A stretch of DNA of 64,000 bases from NCBI RefSeq assembly GCF_021088345.1, contig NZ_CP088156.1, forward strand, positions 2,604,001 to 2,668,000, written 5' to 3'. The stretch is from Bradyrhizobium ontarionense (lineage in GTDB: Bacteria; Pseudomonadota; Alphaproteobacteria; Rhizobiales; Xanthobacteraceae). Position numbers and translations under genes: made by a program. This document shows positions 1 to 9,958 of the stretch, one piece after another. The notes below the pieces were generated by a model. The model searched no databases and was not told the DNA's origin. It saw only the letters and a program-made list of their open reading frames with translations. How positions within the stretch are numbered: position 1 is the stretch's first letter; each line of letters opens with the position of its first letter.

Positions 1-1307
1 GCGAACCCTTCACCGCGGACGACGTGATCTTCTCCGCCGACCGCGTCCGCGCCACCGGCTCCAATTTCCTGTCCAACGTTCCGCCCGACGCGAAGTTCGT
101 CAAGGTCGACGACTACACCGTCGACGTGAAGCTCGATGCGCCCAATCCCATCCTGATTTCGCAGTGGGATACGTGGTACATCATGAGCAAGAAGTGGTGT
201 GAGGACAACAACTCGATCGCGCCGACGCCGGTCTCGGCAACTACACCGAGCTACGCGGCGCTGCATGAGAACGGCACCGGTCCCTTCATCATCGAGAGCC
301 ATCAGCCCGGCGTGAAGACCGTGTTCAAGGTCAACCCGACCTGGTGGGGAAAGCCGGAACACAACCTCAAGGAGATCGTGTTCACCACCATCTCCTCCGA
401 CGCCACGCGCGTCGCGGCGCTGTTGTCGGGAGAGGTCGACATCATCGAGCCGGTGCCGGTGCAGGACATCGGCCGCGTCGATTCGAGCCCGAACGCCCAG
501 GTGCTCAAGGGACCCGAGCTGCGCACGATCTTCCTCGGCATGGACGAGACCCGCGACGAGCTGCTGTACTCCAACATCAAGGGCAAGAACCCGTTCAAGG
601 ACATTCGCGTCCGCGAGGCCTTCTACAAGGCCATCGACATCGAGCTGATCAAGACCCGCGTCATGCGTGGCCTGTCGACACCGTCGGCCCTGATGGTGGC
701 GCCGCAGCTCTATGCGCTGTCGAAGGACTTCACCCGGCCGAAATACGACCCCGACGCCGCCAAGAAGCTGCTGACCGAGGCGGGCTATCCCGACGGCTTC
801 GAAGTGACGATGGACTGCCCGAACGATCGCTACGTCAACGACGCCGCGATCTGCCAGGCCGTGGTCGGCATGCTCGCCCGCATCGGCGTCAAGGTGAACC
901 TGAACGCGCAGCCCAAGGCGCAGTACTTCGCCAAGGTCCTCAAGCCGGGCGGCTACAACACCTCGTTCTTCCTGCTCGGTTGGACACCGTCGTCGATGGA
1001 CTCCCACAACGTGATGCACGACATCATGGGCTGCCGTGACGACGCCAAGGACGCCACCCGCGGCGAGGCCAATCTCGGCAACTACTGCAACAAGGAGTTC
1101 GATGCGCTGACCGACAAGGTCCTGGTCGAGACCGATACGGCCAAGCGCGACCAGCTGATCAAGCAGGCGTACGAGATCGGCATCAAGGACTACGGCTACA
1201 TCCCGCTGCACCAGCAGGCGGTGGCCTGGGGTGTCTCGAAAAAGGTGAAGATCCCGCTGCGCGCCGACAACGCCGTGCTGCTGTTCCTGGCCACCAAGAC
1301 CGAGTAG
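1..1307 (+). CDS. Peptide ABC transporter substrate-binding protein, family 5 (5' end outside window)
   Basis: This is the C-terminal part of an extracytoplasmic solute-binding protein of the DppA/OppA/GsiB family, which delivers peptides or glutathione-like compounds to an ABC importer. The reading frame is open to the window edge: it runs EPFTADDV before the first possible start (GTG at 24), and this is the usual mid-protein family motif, so the true start and signal peptide lie upstream. The visible 427+ residues cover most of the two-lobed domain and end normally with TKTE and a stop. Two permeases and two ATPases follow in the same direction. A strong hairpin lies right after the stop, as is common when a binding protein is made in excess of its membrane partners. 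The substrate cannot be read from the sequence. Confidence 0.93.
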   Translation, partial: EPFTADDVIFSADRVRATGSNFLSNVPPDAKFVKVDDYTVDVKLDAPNPILISQWDTWYIMSKKWCEDNNSIAPTPVSATTPSYAALHENGTGPFIIESHQPGVKTVFKVNPTWWGKPEHNLKEIVFTTISSDATRVAALLSGEVDIIEPVPVQDIGRVDSSPNAQVLKGPELRTIFLGMDETRDELLYSNIKGKNPFKDIRVREAFYKAIDIELIKTRVMRGLSTPSALMVAPQLYALSKDFTRPKYDPDAAKKLLTEAGYPDGFEVTMDCPNDRYVNDAAICQAVVGMLARIGVKVNLNAQPKAQYFAKVLKPGGYNTSFFLLGWTPSSMDSHNVMHDIMGCRDDAKDATRGEANLGNYCNKEFDALTDKVLVETDTAKRDQLIKQAYEIGIKDYGYIPLHQQAVAWGVSKKVKIPLRADNAVLLFLATKTE

Positions 1308-1320
1308 TCCGCCCGACGTC

Positions 1321-1354
1321 AAGTCCCGGAAAGCAGAACTGCTTTTCGGGACTT
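1321..1354 (+). terminator. Stem-loop after the binding-protein gene
   Basis: A 16-bp stem with a single G-U wobble (left arm 1321-1336, right arm 1339-1354) closes a 2-nt loop and is followed by a T-rich stretch (TTCATTT). It lies 14 bp after the stop at 1307 and about 60 bp before the first permease. It reads as an intrinsic terminator or attenuator that lets only part of transcription reach the transporter genes. Confidence 0.75.
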
Positions 1355-1413
1355 TTCATTTGATGCTTCAGGTGCTACGCGCCCTCGCATCCCGAAGGAC
1401 CTGAAAGGACAAG

Positions 1414-2394
1414 ATGCTCGCCTTCACGCTTCGTCGAGCGATCCAGGCCATCGGCGTCATGATCGCCGTGGGCATCATCTCGTTCGCCATGTTCCGTTTC
1501 GCTGGCGATCCGGTGAATCAGCTGGTCGCCATCGATGCCTCGGCAGCGGAACGCGCCAGCATCCGCCAATCGCTGGGCCTCGACGATCCGTTCATCGTGC
1601 AATTCGGCCGCTATCTGTTCAACGCGGCGCAGTTCAAGTTCGGTGTGTCGTATCAGTTCCGGCAGCCGGTCTCCGACCTCCTCAAGGAGCGGATGCCGGC
1701 CACCCTGGAGCTCGCGGTCTGCGCGACGATTCTTGCGCTGTTCTTCGGCATCATCATGGGCGTGTTCTCGGCGCTGCGTCGCGACTCCCTGATGGCGAAG
1801 CTGTTCCAGATGGTGTCGCTGATCGGCATCTCGCTGCCGACCTTTCTGATCGGCATCCTTCTGATCTACCTGTTCTCGGTCACGTTGGGCTGGCTGCCGT
1901 CGTTCGGCCGCGGCGACACCGTCCGGCTCGGCTGGTGGACATCAGGACTGTTTACGGCGTCCGGCTGGAAGGCGCTGATCATGCCGTCGATCACGCTCGG
2001 CCTGTTCCAGATGACCTTGATCATGCGGCTGGTCCGCGCCGAGATGCTTGAGGTGCTACGCACCGACTACATCCGTTTCGCCCGCGCCCGCGGGCTGACC
2101 ACGCGCGCCATTCACTTCGGGCATGCGCTGCGCAACACGCTGGTTCCGGTCATCACCGTGGTCGGCCTGCAGTTCGGCTCGGTGATCGCCTTCTCCATCA
2201 TCACCGAGACCGTGTTCCAGTGGCCGGGCATGGGCCTGTTGTTCGTGCAGGCGGTGCAGAACGTCGACATCCCGATCATGGCGGCCTACCTCATCATGGT
2301 CTCGCTGATCTTCGTCACCATCAATCTCGTGGTTGATATCCTCTACACCGTGGTCGATCCGCGCCTGCGCACGACCCTCAGCCGGGCGGCCTGA
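1414..2394 (+). CDS. Peptide ABC transporter permease, DppB type
   Basis: Inner-membrane subunit of a peptide-family importer, 326 residues, the usual DppB length. An N-terminal membrane anchor (about residues 9-29) is followed by a periplasmic loop and a cluster of about five hydrophobic segments. The cytoplasmic EAA-type loop that contacts the ATPase appears as DYIRFARARGL, followed by HALRNTLVPVIT. The family end motif VDPRLR is present near the C terminus. ATG at 1414 has an AAAGGA ribosome site 6-10 bp upstream. The DppC-type partner starts 2 bp after the stop. Confidence 0.95.
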   Translation: MLAFTLRRAIQAIGVMIAVGIISFAMFRFAGDPVNQLVAIDASAAERASIRQSLGLDDPFIVQFGRYLFNAAQFKFGVSYQFRQPVSDLLKERMPATLELAVCATILALFFGIIMGVFSALRRDSLMAKLFQMVSLIGISLPTFLIGILLIYLFSVTLGWLPSFGRGDTVRLGWWTSGLFTASGWKALIMPSITLGLFQMTLIMRLVRAEMLEVLRTDYIRFARARGLTTRAIHFGHALRNTLVPVITVVGLQFGSVIAFSIITETVFQWPGMGLLFVQAVQNVDIPIMAAYLIMVSLIFVTINLVVDILYTVVDPRLRTTLSRAA

Positions 2395-2396
2395 TC

Positions 2397-3365
2397 ATGA
2401 GTGACGCCGCCCTCCCCCATCCGACCCCCGCCGATGCGCCCCGCGCGGCCGCCGACGGCTGGCTGAAGCGCGCGCTCGCCAGCGACCTGTTCTACTCGTT
2501 CCGCCGCTCGAAGCTCACAGTGATCGCGGCCGCGATCACGCTGCTGTTCTTCCTGCTGGCGATCTTCGCGCCGCTGCTGTCGCCGCAGAACCCGTTCGAT
2601 CCCGCCCAGCTGCAGCTGCTGAATTCGCGGATCCCGCCGCTGTGGTCGGCCGAGGGCCAGAGCCCGTTCCTGCTCGGCACCGACGAGCAGGGCCGCGACG
2701 TGCTGTCGGCCATCCTCTACGGTTTGCGCATCTCGCTCGTGGTCGGCATTCTCGGCGTCGTCTTCTCCGGCGCGCTCGGCATCGGGCTCGGACTGATCGC
2801 GGGCTATTTCGGCGGCCGCGTCGACACCGTGATCATGCGCATCGCCGACGTGCAGCTCACCTTCCCGCCGATCCTGATCGCGCTTCTCGTCAACGGCATC
2901 GCCAAATCGGTGTCCGGCAATCATCTGGACTGGCTGAGCATGCTGATCGTCCTGGTGCTGGCCATCGGCCTCTCCTTCTGGGTGCAGTATGCGCGCACCG
3001 TGCGAAGCTCGGTGCTGGTCGAGAAGAACAAGGACTACGTCGCCGCCGCCCAGCTCATCGGCCTGCCCGCCCCCGTCATCATGCTGCGTCACGTGCTGCC
3101 CAACACCACTGGTCCGGTGCTGGTCATCGCGACCATCAATCTCGCGCTCGCGATCATCACCGAGGCGACCTTGTCGTTCCTCGGCTCCGGCATGCCGGAG
3201 ACGATGCCGTCGCTCGGGACGCTGATCCGGATCGGCAACAACTATCTGTTCGCCGGCGAATGGTGGATCGTCGCCTTCCCAGGGATCGCGCTGGCCGGAC
3301 TGATCCTCTCCATCAACCTGCTCGGCGACTGGCTGCGCGACGCCCTCAACCCGAAACTGCGATGA
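2397..3365 (+). CDS. Peptide ABC transporter permease, DppC type
   Basis: Second inner-membrane subunit, 322 residues, pairing with the DppB-type protein. It shows the family's N-terminal transmembrane helix, the conserved LGTDEQGRDVLS segment found in DppC proteins after the first periplasmic stretch, and the coupling loop KDYVAAAQLIGLP. The C-terminal end GDWLRDALNPKLR is typical. The start is 2 bp after the preceding stop, and the stop overlaps a possible ATG of the next gene (ATGA), so the genes are translationally linked. Confidence 0.95.
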   Translation: MSDAALPHPTPADAPRAAADGWLKRALASDLFYSFRRSKLTVIAAAITLLFFLLAIFAPLLSPQNPFDPAQLQLLNSRIPPLWSAEGQSPFLLGTDEQGRDVLSAILYGLRISLVVGILGVVFSGALGIGLGLIAGYFGGRVDTVIMRIADVQLTFPPILIALLVNGIAKSVSGNHLDWLSMLIVLVLAIGLSFWVQYARTVRSSVLVEKNKDYVAAAQLIGLPAPVIMLRHVLPNTTGPVLVIATINLALAIITEATLSFLGSGMPETMPSLGTLIRIGNNYLFAGEWWIVAFPGIALAGLILSINLLGDWLRDALNPKLR

Positions 3366-3397
3366 TCCCCGTTCATGCGTATGAAGGCCCGGACCTC

Positions 3398-4377
3398 ATG
3401 ACCGCCCCCGTTCTGTCCGTGCGCAATCTGCAGGTCGAGTTCGCGAGCCGGCGCGGGACCTTGCGCGCGATCGATGGCGTCTCGTTCGACATCGCCAAGG
3501 GCGAGGTACTCGGCGTGGTCGGCGAATCCGGCGCCGGCAAGTCCGTCACCGGCCTCGCCGTGATCGGCCTGATCGATCCTCCCGGCCGCATCTCCGGCGG
3601 CGAGATCCTGCTCTCCGGCCTGCGCGTCGACAATCTGCCGCCCGAGGAGATGCGCCAGGTCCGCGGCAAGCGCATCGGCATGATCTTCCAGGATCCGCTG
3701 ACCTCGCTCAATCCGCTGTATCGCGTCGGCGACCAGATCATCGAGACGATCAGGACACACACCAACCTCACCGAGCAGCAGGCGCGCAAGCGTGCCATCG
3801 ACCTGCTCGCCGAGGTCGGCATCTCAGCGCCGGAGAAACGCATCGACGGTTATCCGCACCAATTCTCCGGCGGCATGCGCCAGCGCGTCGTGATCGCGCT
3901 CGCGCTGTGCGCCGAGCCCGAGCTGATCATCGCCGACGAGCCGACCACCGCGCTCGACGTCTCCGTGCAGGCGCAGATCATCTCGCTGATCAAGCGGCTC
4001 GGCCGCGATCACGGCACCGCCGTGATGCTGGTGACCCACGACATGGGCGTCATCGCCGAGACCTGCGACCGCGTCGCCGTGATGTATGCCGGCCGCGTCG
4101 CCGAGATCGGCCCGGTGCAGGAGGTGATCAGGAATCCGCTGCATCCCTACGCCAAGGGCCTGATGGGCGCGATCCCCACTTTGGCAGGCGAGGAGAAGCG
4201 CCTGGTGCAGATCCCGGGCTCGATGCCGCGGCTGTCGGCGATCCCGCCGGGCTGCTCGTTCAATCCGCGTTGCAGCTCAGCCTTCGACCGCTGCCGCATC
4301 GACCGGCCGGAGCCGCTGCGGCAGGGCACGCAGGCGGTCGCCTGTCATCTCTATGATCGTGCGACGGAGACTGCGGC

Positions 4378-4381
<4 letters not shown>
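3398..4381 (+). CDS. Peptide ABC transporter ATP-binding protein, DppD/OppD type
   Basis: Cytoplasmic ATPase, 327 residues. Walker A is GESGAGKS (residues 42-49), the signature is FSGGMRQR, Walker B ends in LIIADEPT, and the C-terminal oligopeptide-transporter extension carries GCSFNPRC. The chosen ATG at 3398 has a GAAGG ribosome site about 10 bp upstream. An in-frame ATG at 3362 overlaps the permease stop but has no ribosome site and would add 12 poorly conserved residues. Its stop overlaps the start of the OppF-type gene (ATGA at 4378). Confidence 0.93.
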
Positions 4382-5373
<992 letters not shown>

Positions 5374-5408
5374 GCTGCGTTGAGCGACGAGACGAAACGA
5401 AATCGGGT

Positions 5409-5490
5409 CGTCATTGCGAGGAGCGAAGCGACGAAGCAATCCAGGGCGTCGTCCACGGCTCTGGATTGCTTCGCTTCGCTCGCAATGACG
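5409..5490. repeat. Dispersed palindromic repeat, family 1 (GTCATTGCGAG type)
   Basis: Inverted repeat of about 82 bp whose outer arms read CGTCATTGCGAG and CTCGCAATGACG, with inner arms around GCAATCCAG/CTGGATTGC. A second copy with the same arms but a different loop is at 21303-21385. It sits between an ATPase gene and the GGT-like gene, so its RNA would fold in the transcript. Confidence 0.9.
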
Positions 5491-5519
5491 GTGAACGTGT
5501 AGGATAGGAAGAAGGCACC

Positions 5520-7322
5520 ATGAGCTTCGTCAACCCCGATCCCTTCACCACCCGCCCCGAGATCGAGGGCACCTTCGGTGTCGTCACCTCCACACACTGG
5601 ATCGCCACTGCGGTGGGCATGGCGATGCTGGAGCGCGGCGGCAACGCCTTCGACGCCGGCGTCGCGGCGGCCTTCACGCTTCAGGTCGTGGAGCCGCATC
5701 TGAACGGCCCCGGCGGCGACGTGCCGATCATCCTGCACGACGTCAAGCGCGGACGCACCGAGGTGATCTGCGGCCAGGGCCCGGCGCCATCAGGCGCCAC
5801 GATCGCGCACTACAAGCGCGAAGGGCTGGACATGGTGCCCGGCACCGGCCTGCTCGCCGCCTGCGTGCCCGGCACCTTCGAGTCCTGGATGCTGCTGCTG
5901 CGCGACTACGGCACGATGCGGCTGCGCGACGTGCTGGAGCCGGCCATCGGCTATGCACGCGACGGCTATCCGCTGGTCGAGCGTGTCTCCGCGACGATCC
6001 AGACCGTCGAGCAGCTGTTCAAGACGCATTGGCCGACCTCGGCCGCGCTCTATCTGCCCAATGGCGAGGTGCCGAGGCCGGGCACGCTGTTCACCAATCC
6101 ACAGCTCGCAGAGACCTACGCGCGCATCCTGAGCGAAGGCGAGAGCGCCGGCGGTGATCGCGACGCCCAGATCGAGCGCGCGCGCAAGGCCTGGTCGCAG
6201 GGTTTTGTTGCCGAGGCCATCGACCGCTTCTGCCGGACCCAGGAGGTCATGGACGTCTCGGGCTCGCGCCACAAGGGCGTGCTCACCGCCGACGACATGG
6301 CGCGCTGGCAGCCGACCATCGAGGCGCCGCTCACTTACGACTACGGCCGCTACACCGTGTGCAAGGCCGGCGTCTGGAGCCAGGGCCCGGTGCTGCTGCA
6401 GCAGCTGGCGCTGCTCAAGGGCTTTGCGCTCGACGGCCTCGACCCCACCGGCCCCGACTTCATCCATTGGCAGATCGAAGCCGCCAAGCTTGCGTTTGCC
6501 GACCGCGAGGCGTTCTACGGCGATCCCGCTTTCGCCGACATCCCGATCGAGAGGCTGCTGTCCGATGCCTACAACGACGAACGGCGCAAGCTGATCTCCG
6601 ACAAGGCCTCGCTCGAGCTGCGGCCCGGCACGGTCGAGGGTTACGGCGCTGCCGTGAAGCTGCGTCAGGCCGAAGGGAACCGTGAGGCCGTGGGCGCGAT
6701 GGGCTCAGGCGAACCGACCGTCGGCCGCTTCGGCGAAGTGCGCGGCGACACCGTGCATTTCGACATCATCGATTCCCAGGGCAACATGATCTCGGCCACG
6801 CCGTCCGGCGGCTGGCTGCAGTCCTCCCCGGTCATCCCCGAGCTCGGCTTCTGCTTGGGGACTCGCGCGCAGATGTTCTGGCTGGAGGAGAATCATCCGG
6901 CTGCTCTGGTGCCGGGCAAGCGGCCGCGCACGACGCTGTCGCCGACCATGGCGCTGCGCGACGGCGAGCCCTACGTGGCCTGGGGCTCGCCCGGCGGCGA
7001 CCAGCAGGACCAGTGGAACACGCAGTTCTTCCTGCGCCACGTCCATGCCGGCATGAACCTGCAGGAATCGATCGACGCCCCGGCTTGGCACTCCGAGCAT
7101 TTCCCGATCTCGTTCTGGCCGCGCACCGCGCGCCCCGGCGTGCTCGTGGTCGAGAACCGCGTGCCGAAGGCCACGATCGAGGAGCTGCGCCGCCGCGGCC
7201 ACATCGTCGAGGTCGGGCCCGACTGGTCGGAGGGCCGACTGACGGCCGCCTCGCGCGTCGGACGCCGCCGCCGCGCCGCGGCCAATCCCAGGGGCATGCA
7301 GGGCTACGCCGCCGGACGATGA
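5520..7322 (+). CDS. Gamma-glutamyltransferase family protein
   Basis: Ntn-hydrolase of the gamma-glutamyltranspeptidase family, 600 residues. The precursor self-cleaves at a threonine that becomes the nucleophile. Here Thr411 in GDTVHFD matches the family's TTH motif, and the downstream PSGGW and FCLGTR segments fit the small subunit. No signal peptide is visible, so unlike E. coli Ggt it is probably cytoplasmic and acts after import. The ATG has a GAAGAAGG ribosome site. Placed between two peptide-type importers and a DUF1028 gene, it probably hydrolyses imported gamma-glutamyl or related amide compounds. Substrate is inferred; some family members are cephalosporin acylases or other amidohydrolases. 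Confidence 0.92.
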   Translation: MSFVNPDPFTTRPEIEGTFGVVTSTHWIATAVGMAMLERGGNAFDAGVAAAFTLQVVEPHLNGPGGDVPIILHDVKRGRTEVICGQGPAPSGATIAHYKREGLDMVPGTGLLAACVPGTFESWMLLLRDYGTMRLRDVLEPAIGYARDGYPLVERVSATIQTVEQLFKTHWPTSAALYLPNGEVPRPGTLFTNPQLAETYARILSEGESAGGDRDAQIERARKAWSQGFVAEAIDRFCRTQEVMDVSGSRHKGVLTADDMARWQPTIEAPLTYDYGRYTVCKAGVWSQGPVLLQQLALLKGFALDGLDPTGPDFIHWQIEAAKLAFADREAFYGDPAFADIPIERLLSDAYNDERRKLISDKASLELRPGTVEGYGAAVKLRQAEGNREAVGAMGSGEPTVGRFGEVRGDTVHFDIIDSQGNMISATPSGGWLQSSPVIPELGFCLGTRAQMFWLEENHPAALVPGKRPRTTLSPTMALRDGEPYVAWGSPGGDQQDQWNTQFFLRHVHAGMNLQESIDAPAWHSEHFPISFWPRTARPGVLVVENRVPKATIEELRRRGHIVEVGPDWSEGRLTAASRVGRRRRAAANPRGMQGYAAGR

Positions 7323-7335
7323 CAGCGAGACGCCG

Positions 7336-8046
7336 ATGACCTGGTCGATCATTGCCAAGGACGACTTGACCGGCCAGATCGGCATCGCCGTCGCCACGCG
7401 CTTCTTCGCGGTCGGCGCCCGCGTGCCGTTCATCGTCGCGGGTCGTGGCGGCATCGCGACCCAGGCGCTGGTCAATCCCTATTACGGCATCGACGGCGCG
7501 ACGCTGCTGCGCGACGGCCGGCATCCGCTGGAGATTGTGGAGCACCTCACGGCCGCCGATCCCGGCCGCGAGAGCCGCCAGCTCCACATCCTCGATCGCG
7601 ACGGCCAGATCGCGGCCCACACCGGCCGCGACTGCATCGACTGGTGCGGCCATCTCCAAGGTGACGGCTTCTCGATCGCCGGCAACATGCTGGCCGGCGC
7701 GCAGGTGCTGGACGAGACGGCCAAGGCCTATCTGGCCAGCGGCCACCTGCCCTTCGCCCAGCGCCTGATCGCGGCACTGAAGGCGGGCGAAGCCGCCGGC
7801 GGCGACAAGCGCGGCAAGCAGTCGGCGGCGTTGCTGATCCACGGCAGCGAGGAATGGGCCGAGCTCGACCTGCGCGTCGACGACCACGCCGATCCGCTGG
7901 CTGAGCTCGAACGACTGGAGAACGTGAGCCGCCGGCATTGGGCCGTGTTCCGGCAGTTCATGCCGACGCGCGACAATCCCGCAGGGATCACCGATCGCGC
8001 CACCATCGATGCCGGCATCGCTGCAGCACTCGCGAACCAGACATGA
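7336..8046 (+). CDS. DUF1028 family protein (putative Ntn-hydrolase)
   Basis: 236-residue protein matching the DUF1028 family from its N terminus (TWSIIAKD, then IGIAVATRFFAVGARVPF). Members have an Ntn-hydrolase-like fold and are repeatedly found beside peptide transporters and GGT-like enzymes; their reaction is not established. The gene starts 13 bp after the GGT-like stop and is surely cotranscribed. The second residue is Thr, which could become an N-terminal nucleophile after Met removal. That is a suggestion only. Confidence 0.9.
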   Translation: MTWSIIAKDDLTGQIGIAVATRFFAVGARVPFIVAGRGGIATQALVNPYYGIDGATLLRDGRHPLEIVEHLTAADPGRESRQLHILDRDGQIAAHTGRDCIDWCGHLQGDGFSIAGNMLAGAQVLDETAKAYLASGHLPFAQRLIAALKAGEAAGGDKRGKQSAALLIHGSEEWAELDLRVDDHADPLAELERLENVSRRHWAVFRQFMPTRDNPAGITDRATIDAGIAAALANQT

Positions 8047-8283
8047 CCGGCCGCATGCGACCGTTCGCAATTCGAATGCCCACGCTTGAGGCAACGCATC
8101 GCCGCCTTTTTCGACACGACATCTGCACCCGTCATGACGATCGTCGCAGCCGCAGCAGACTGAGCCACGCGGAAGGACTGCATGAGCTCGGGGTTGGTAT
8201 GGATAGTGCAACAACGCAGTTCAAAGGCGCAGTGCAATCGCGCAGGCGACAGACGAAGGCCGCATTCGCATGAGGGATATCAT

Positions 8284-9798
8284 ATGATGAGGAATTGGCG
8301 ATCGGCCCTAATTGCGGCCGCTTTCACGGTCTCGTTCGGCGCGGCCGCTCACGCGCAGACGACGCTGCGCGTCGGGCTGGCCGAAGACCCTGACATGCTC
8401 GATCCCTCGCTGGGACGGACCTATGTCGGCCGCATCGTCTTCTCGGCCTTCTGCGACAAGCTGTTCGACATCGACGAGAAGCTGAACGTCGTGCCGCAGC
8501 TCGCGCTGTCGCATGAGACCTCGGCCGACGGCAAGGCGATGACGATCAAACTGCGCCCGGGCGTCAAGTTCCACGATGGCGAACCGCTCGACGCCGAAGC
8601 CGCGAAATTCTCGATCGAGCGTCACATGAACATGCCCGGCTCGTTCCGAAAATCGGAACTCGCCAGCGTCGATCATGTCGAGGTCGTCGATCCCCTGACG
8701 ATCAGGCTGGTGCTGAAGACACCGTTCGCGCCGCTGCTGTCCCAGCTTACCGACCGCTCGGGCATGATGATGTCGCCCAAGGCGGTGAAGGAGGAAGGCG
8801 ACAAGTTCGGCCTGCATCCGGTCTGCGCCGGTCCCTACAAGTTCGTCGAGCGCGTGCAGCAGGACCGCATGGTGTTCGAGAAGTTCGCCGACTACTGGAA
8901 TAAGGACAATGTCTTCATCGACAAGATCGTCTACCAGCCGATCGTCGATGCCACGGTGCGGCTCGCCAACCTGAAATCCGGCGGTCTCGACCTCGTCGAC
9001 CGTGTGCTCGCCACCGACATCAAGGATGTGCGCGACGACAAGAACCTCGTGCTCGCCACCGCGCCGGAGCTCGGCTATCTCGGCCTCACCATCAACGTCG
9101 GCAGAGACAAGGCCAAGGGCCCGCTCAGCCAGTCGGACAAGGTGCGCCAGGCGCTCGACCTGTCGATCGATCGCGAGGCGCTGAACCAGGTCGTGTTCAA
9201 CGGCGAGTTCACCGCCGGCAACCAGTGGGTGCCGCCGTTGCACCCCTATTATCAGAAGGCCTTTCCCGTCCGCCAGCGCGACGTCGCCAAGGCGAAGGCG
9301 CTGCTGAAGGAGGCCGGCGTCGCCACACCCATCAGCGTCGACTACATGATCCCCAAGGGTGCGGAATATGAGGCGATCGCCCAGGTCGTGCAGTCGATGG
9401 CGGCCGAGGCCGGCTTCGACATCAAGATTCGCGTCGTCGAATTCGCCACCACCTTCAAGCAGGCGCAGGCCGGTGAATTCCAGATCTTCCAGATCAACTG
9501 GAGCGGCCGCATCGATCCCGACGGCAATTCCTATGTGTTCCTGCACAGCGGCGCGCCGCAGAACGACGGCGGCTATTCCAATCCCGAGGCCGACAAGGTC
9601 ATGGAAGACGCCCGCGCTGTCGCCGATCCAGCACAGCGCGGCGCGCTCTATGAGAAGCTGACCAGGATCGTGCTGAACGATGAGCCGATCATCTATCTCT
9701 TTCACCGCAAGCTGCTGTTCGCCCACACCAAGAAGCTCGAAGGCTACAAGCAGCTGCCCGACGGCCTCGTGCGCGTGATCGGACTGAAGCTGAAGTGA
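8284..9798 (+). CDS. Second peptide ABC transporter substrate-binding protein, family 5
   Basis: Periplasmic solute-binding protein of 504 residues. The N terminus (RNWRSALIAAAFTVSFGAAA, then HAQ) is a clear Sec signal peptide with predicted cleavage after AHA. The mature protein begins with the family pattern TLRVGLAEDPDMLDPS and carries VKFHDGEPLDAEAAKFSIER. Two adjacent ATGs (8284, 8287) follow a GAGGGAT ribosome site; the upstream in-frame extension to 8182 would place the signal peptide internally and is unlikely. It serves the permeases at 9959 and 10902. Confidence 0.95.
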   Translation: MMRNWRSALIAAAFTVSFGAAAHAQTTLRVGLAEDPDMLDPSLGRTYVGRIVFSAFCDKLFDIDEKLNVVPQLALSHETSADGKAMTIKLRPGVKFHDGEPLDAEAAKFSIERHMNMPGSFRKSELASVDHVEVVDPLTIRLVLKTPFAPLLSQLTDRSGMMMSPKAVKEEGDKFGLHPVCAGPYKFVERVQQDRMVFEKFADYWNKDNVFIDKIVYQPIVDATVRLANLKSGGLDLVDRVLATDIKDVRDDKNLVLATAPELGYLGLTINVGRDKAKGPLSQSDKVRQALDLSIDREALNQVVFNGEFTAGNQWVPPLHPYYQKAFPVRQRDVAKAKALLKEAGVATPISVDYMIPKGAEYEAIAQVVQSMAAEAGFDIKIRVVEFATTFKQAQAGEFQIFQINWSGRIDPDGNSYVFLHSGAPQNDGGYSNPEADKVMEDARAVADPAQRGALYEKLTRIVLNDEPIIYLFHRKLLFAHTKKLEGYKQLPDGLVRVIGLKLK

Positions 9799-9835
9799 AC
9801 ATGGAGTTGGCGAAGACCGTTGCCATTTGTTTGCT

Positions 9836-9924
9836 CGTCATGCCCGGGCTTGACCCGGGCATCCACGGCTTTCTTTCCACGGACTGCAAAGACGTGGATG
9901 GCCGGGTCAAGCCCGGCCATGACG
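9836..9924. repeat. Dispersed palindromic repeat, family 2 (GTCATGCCCGGGC type)
   Basis: Inverted repeat of about 89 bp with arms CGTCATGCCCGGGCTTGACC and the mirrored right arm ending CATGACG. It lies between the binding-protein gene and its permeases, where it may act as a transcript-stabilising or attenuating hairpin. Another copy is at 22557-22681. Confidence 0.9.
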
Positions 9925-9958
9925 ATCTGGAAACAGCCTCCGAGATGAAGCGTTCATC

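Noticed and set aside
2642..3397. Upstream extension of the DppD-type ATPase frame
   Set aside because: It overlaps the DppC-type permease in another frame and has no ATPase similarity before 3398.
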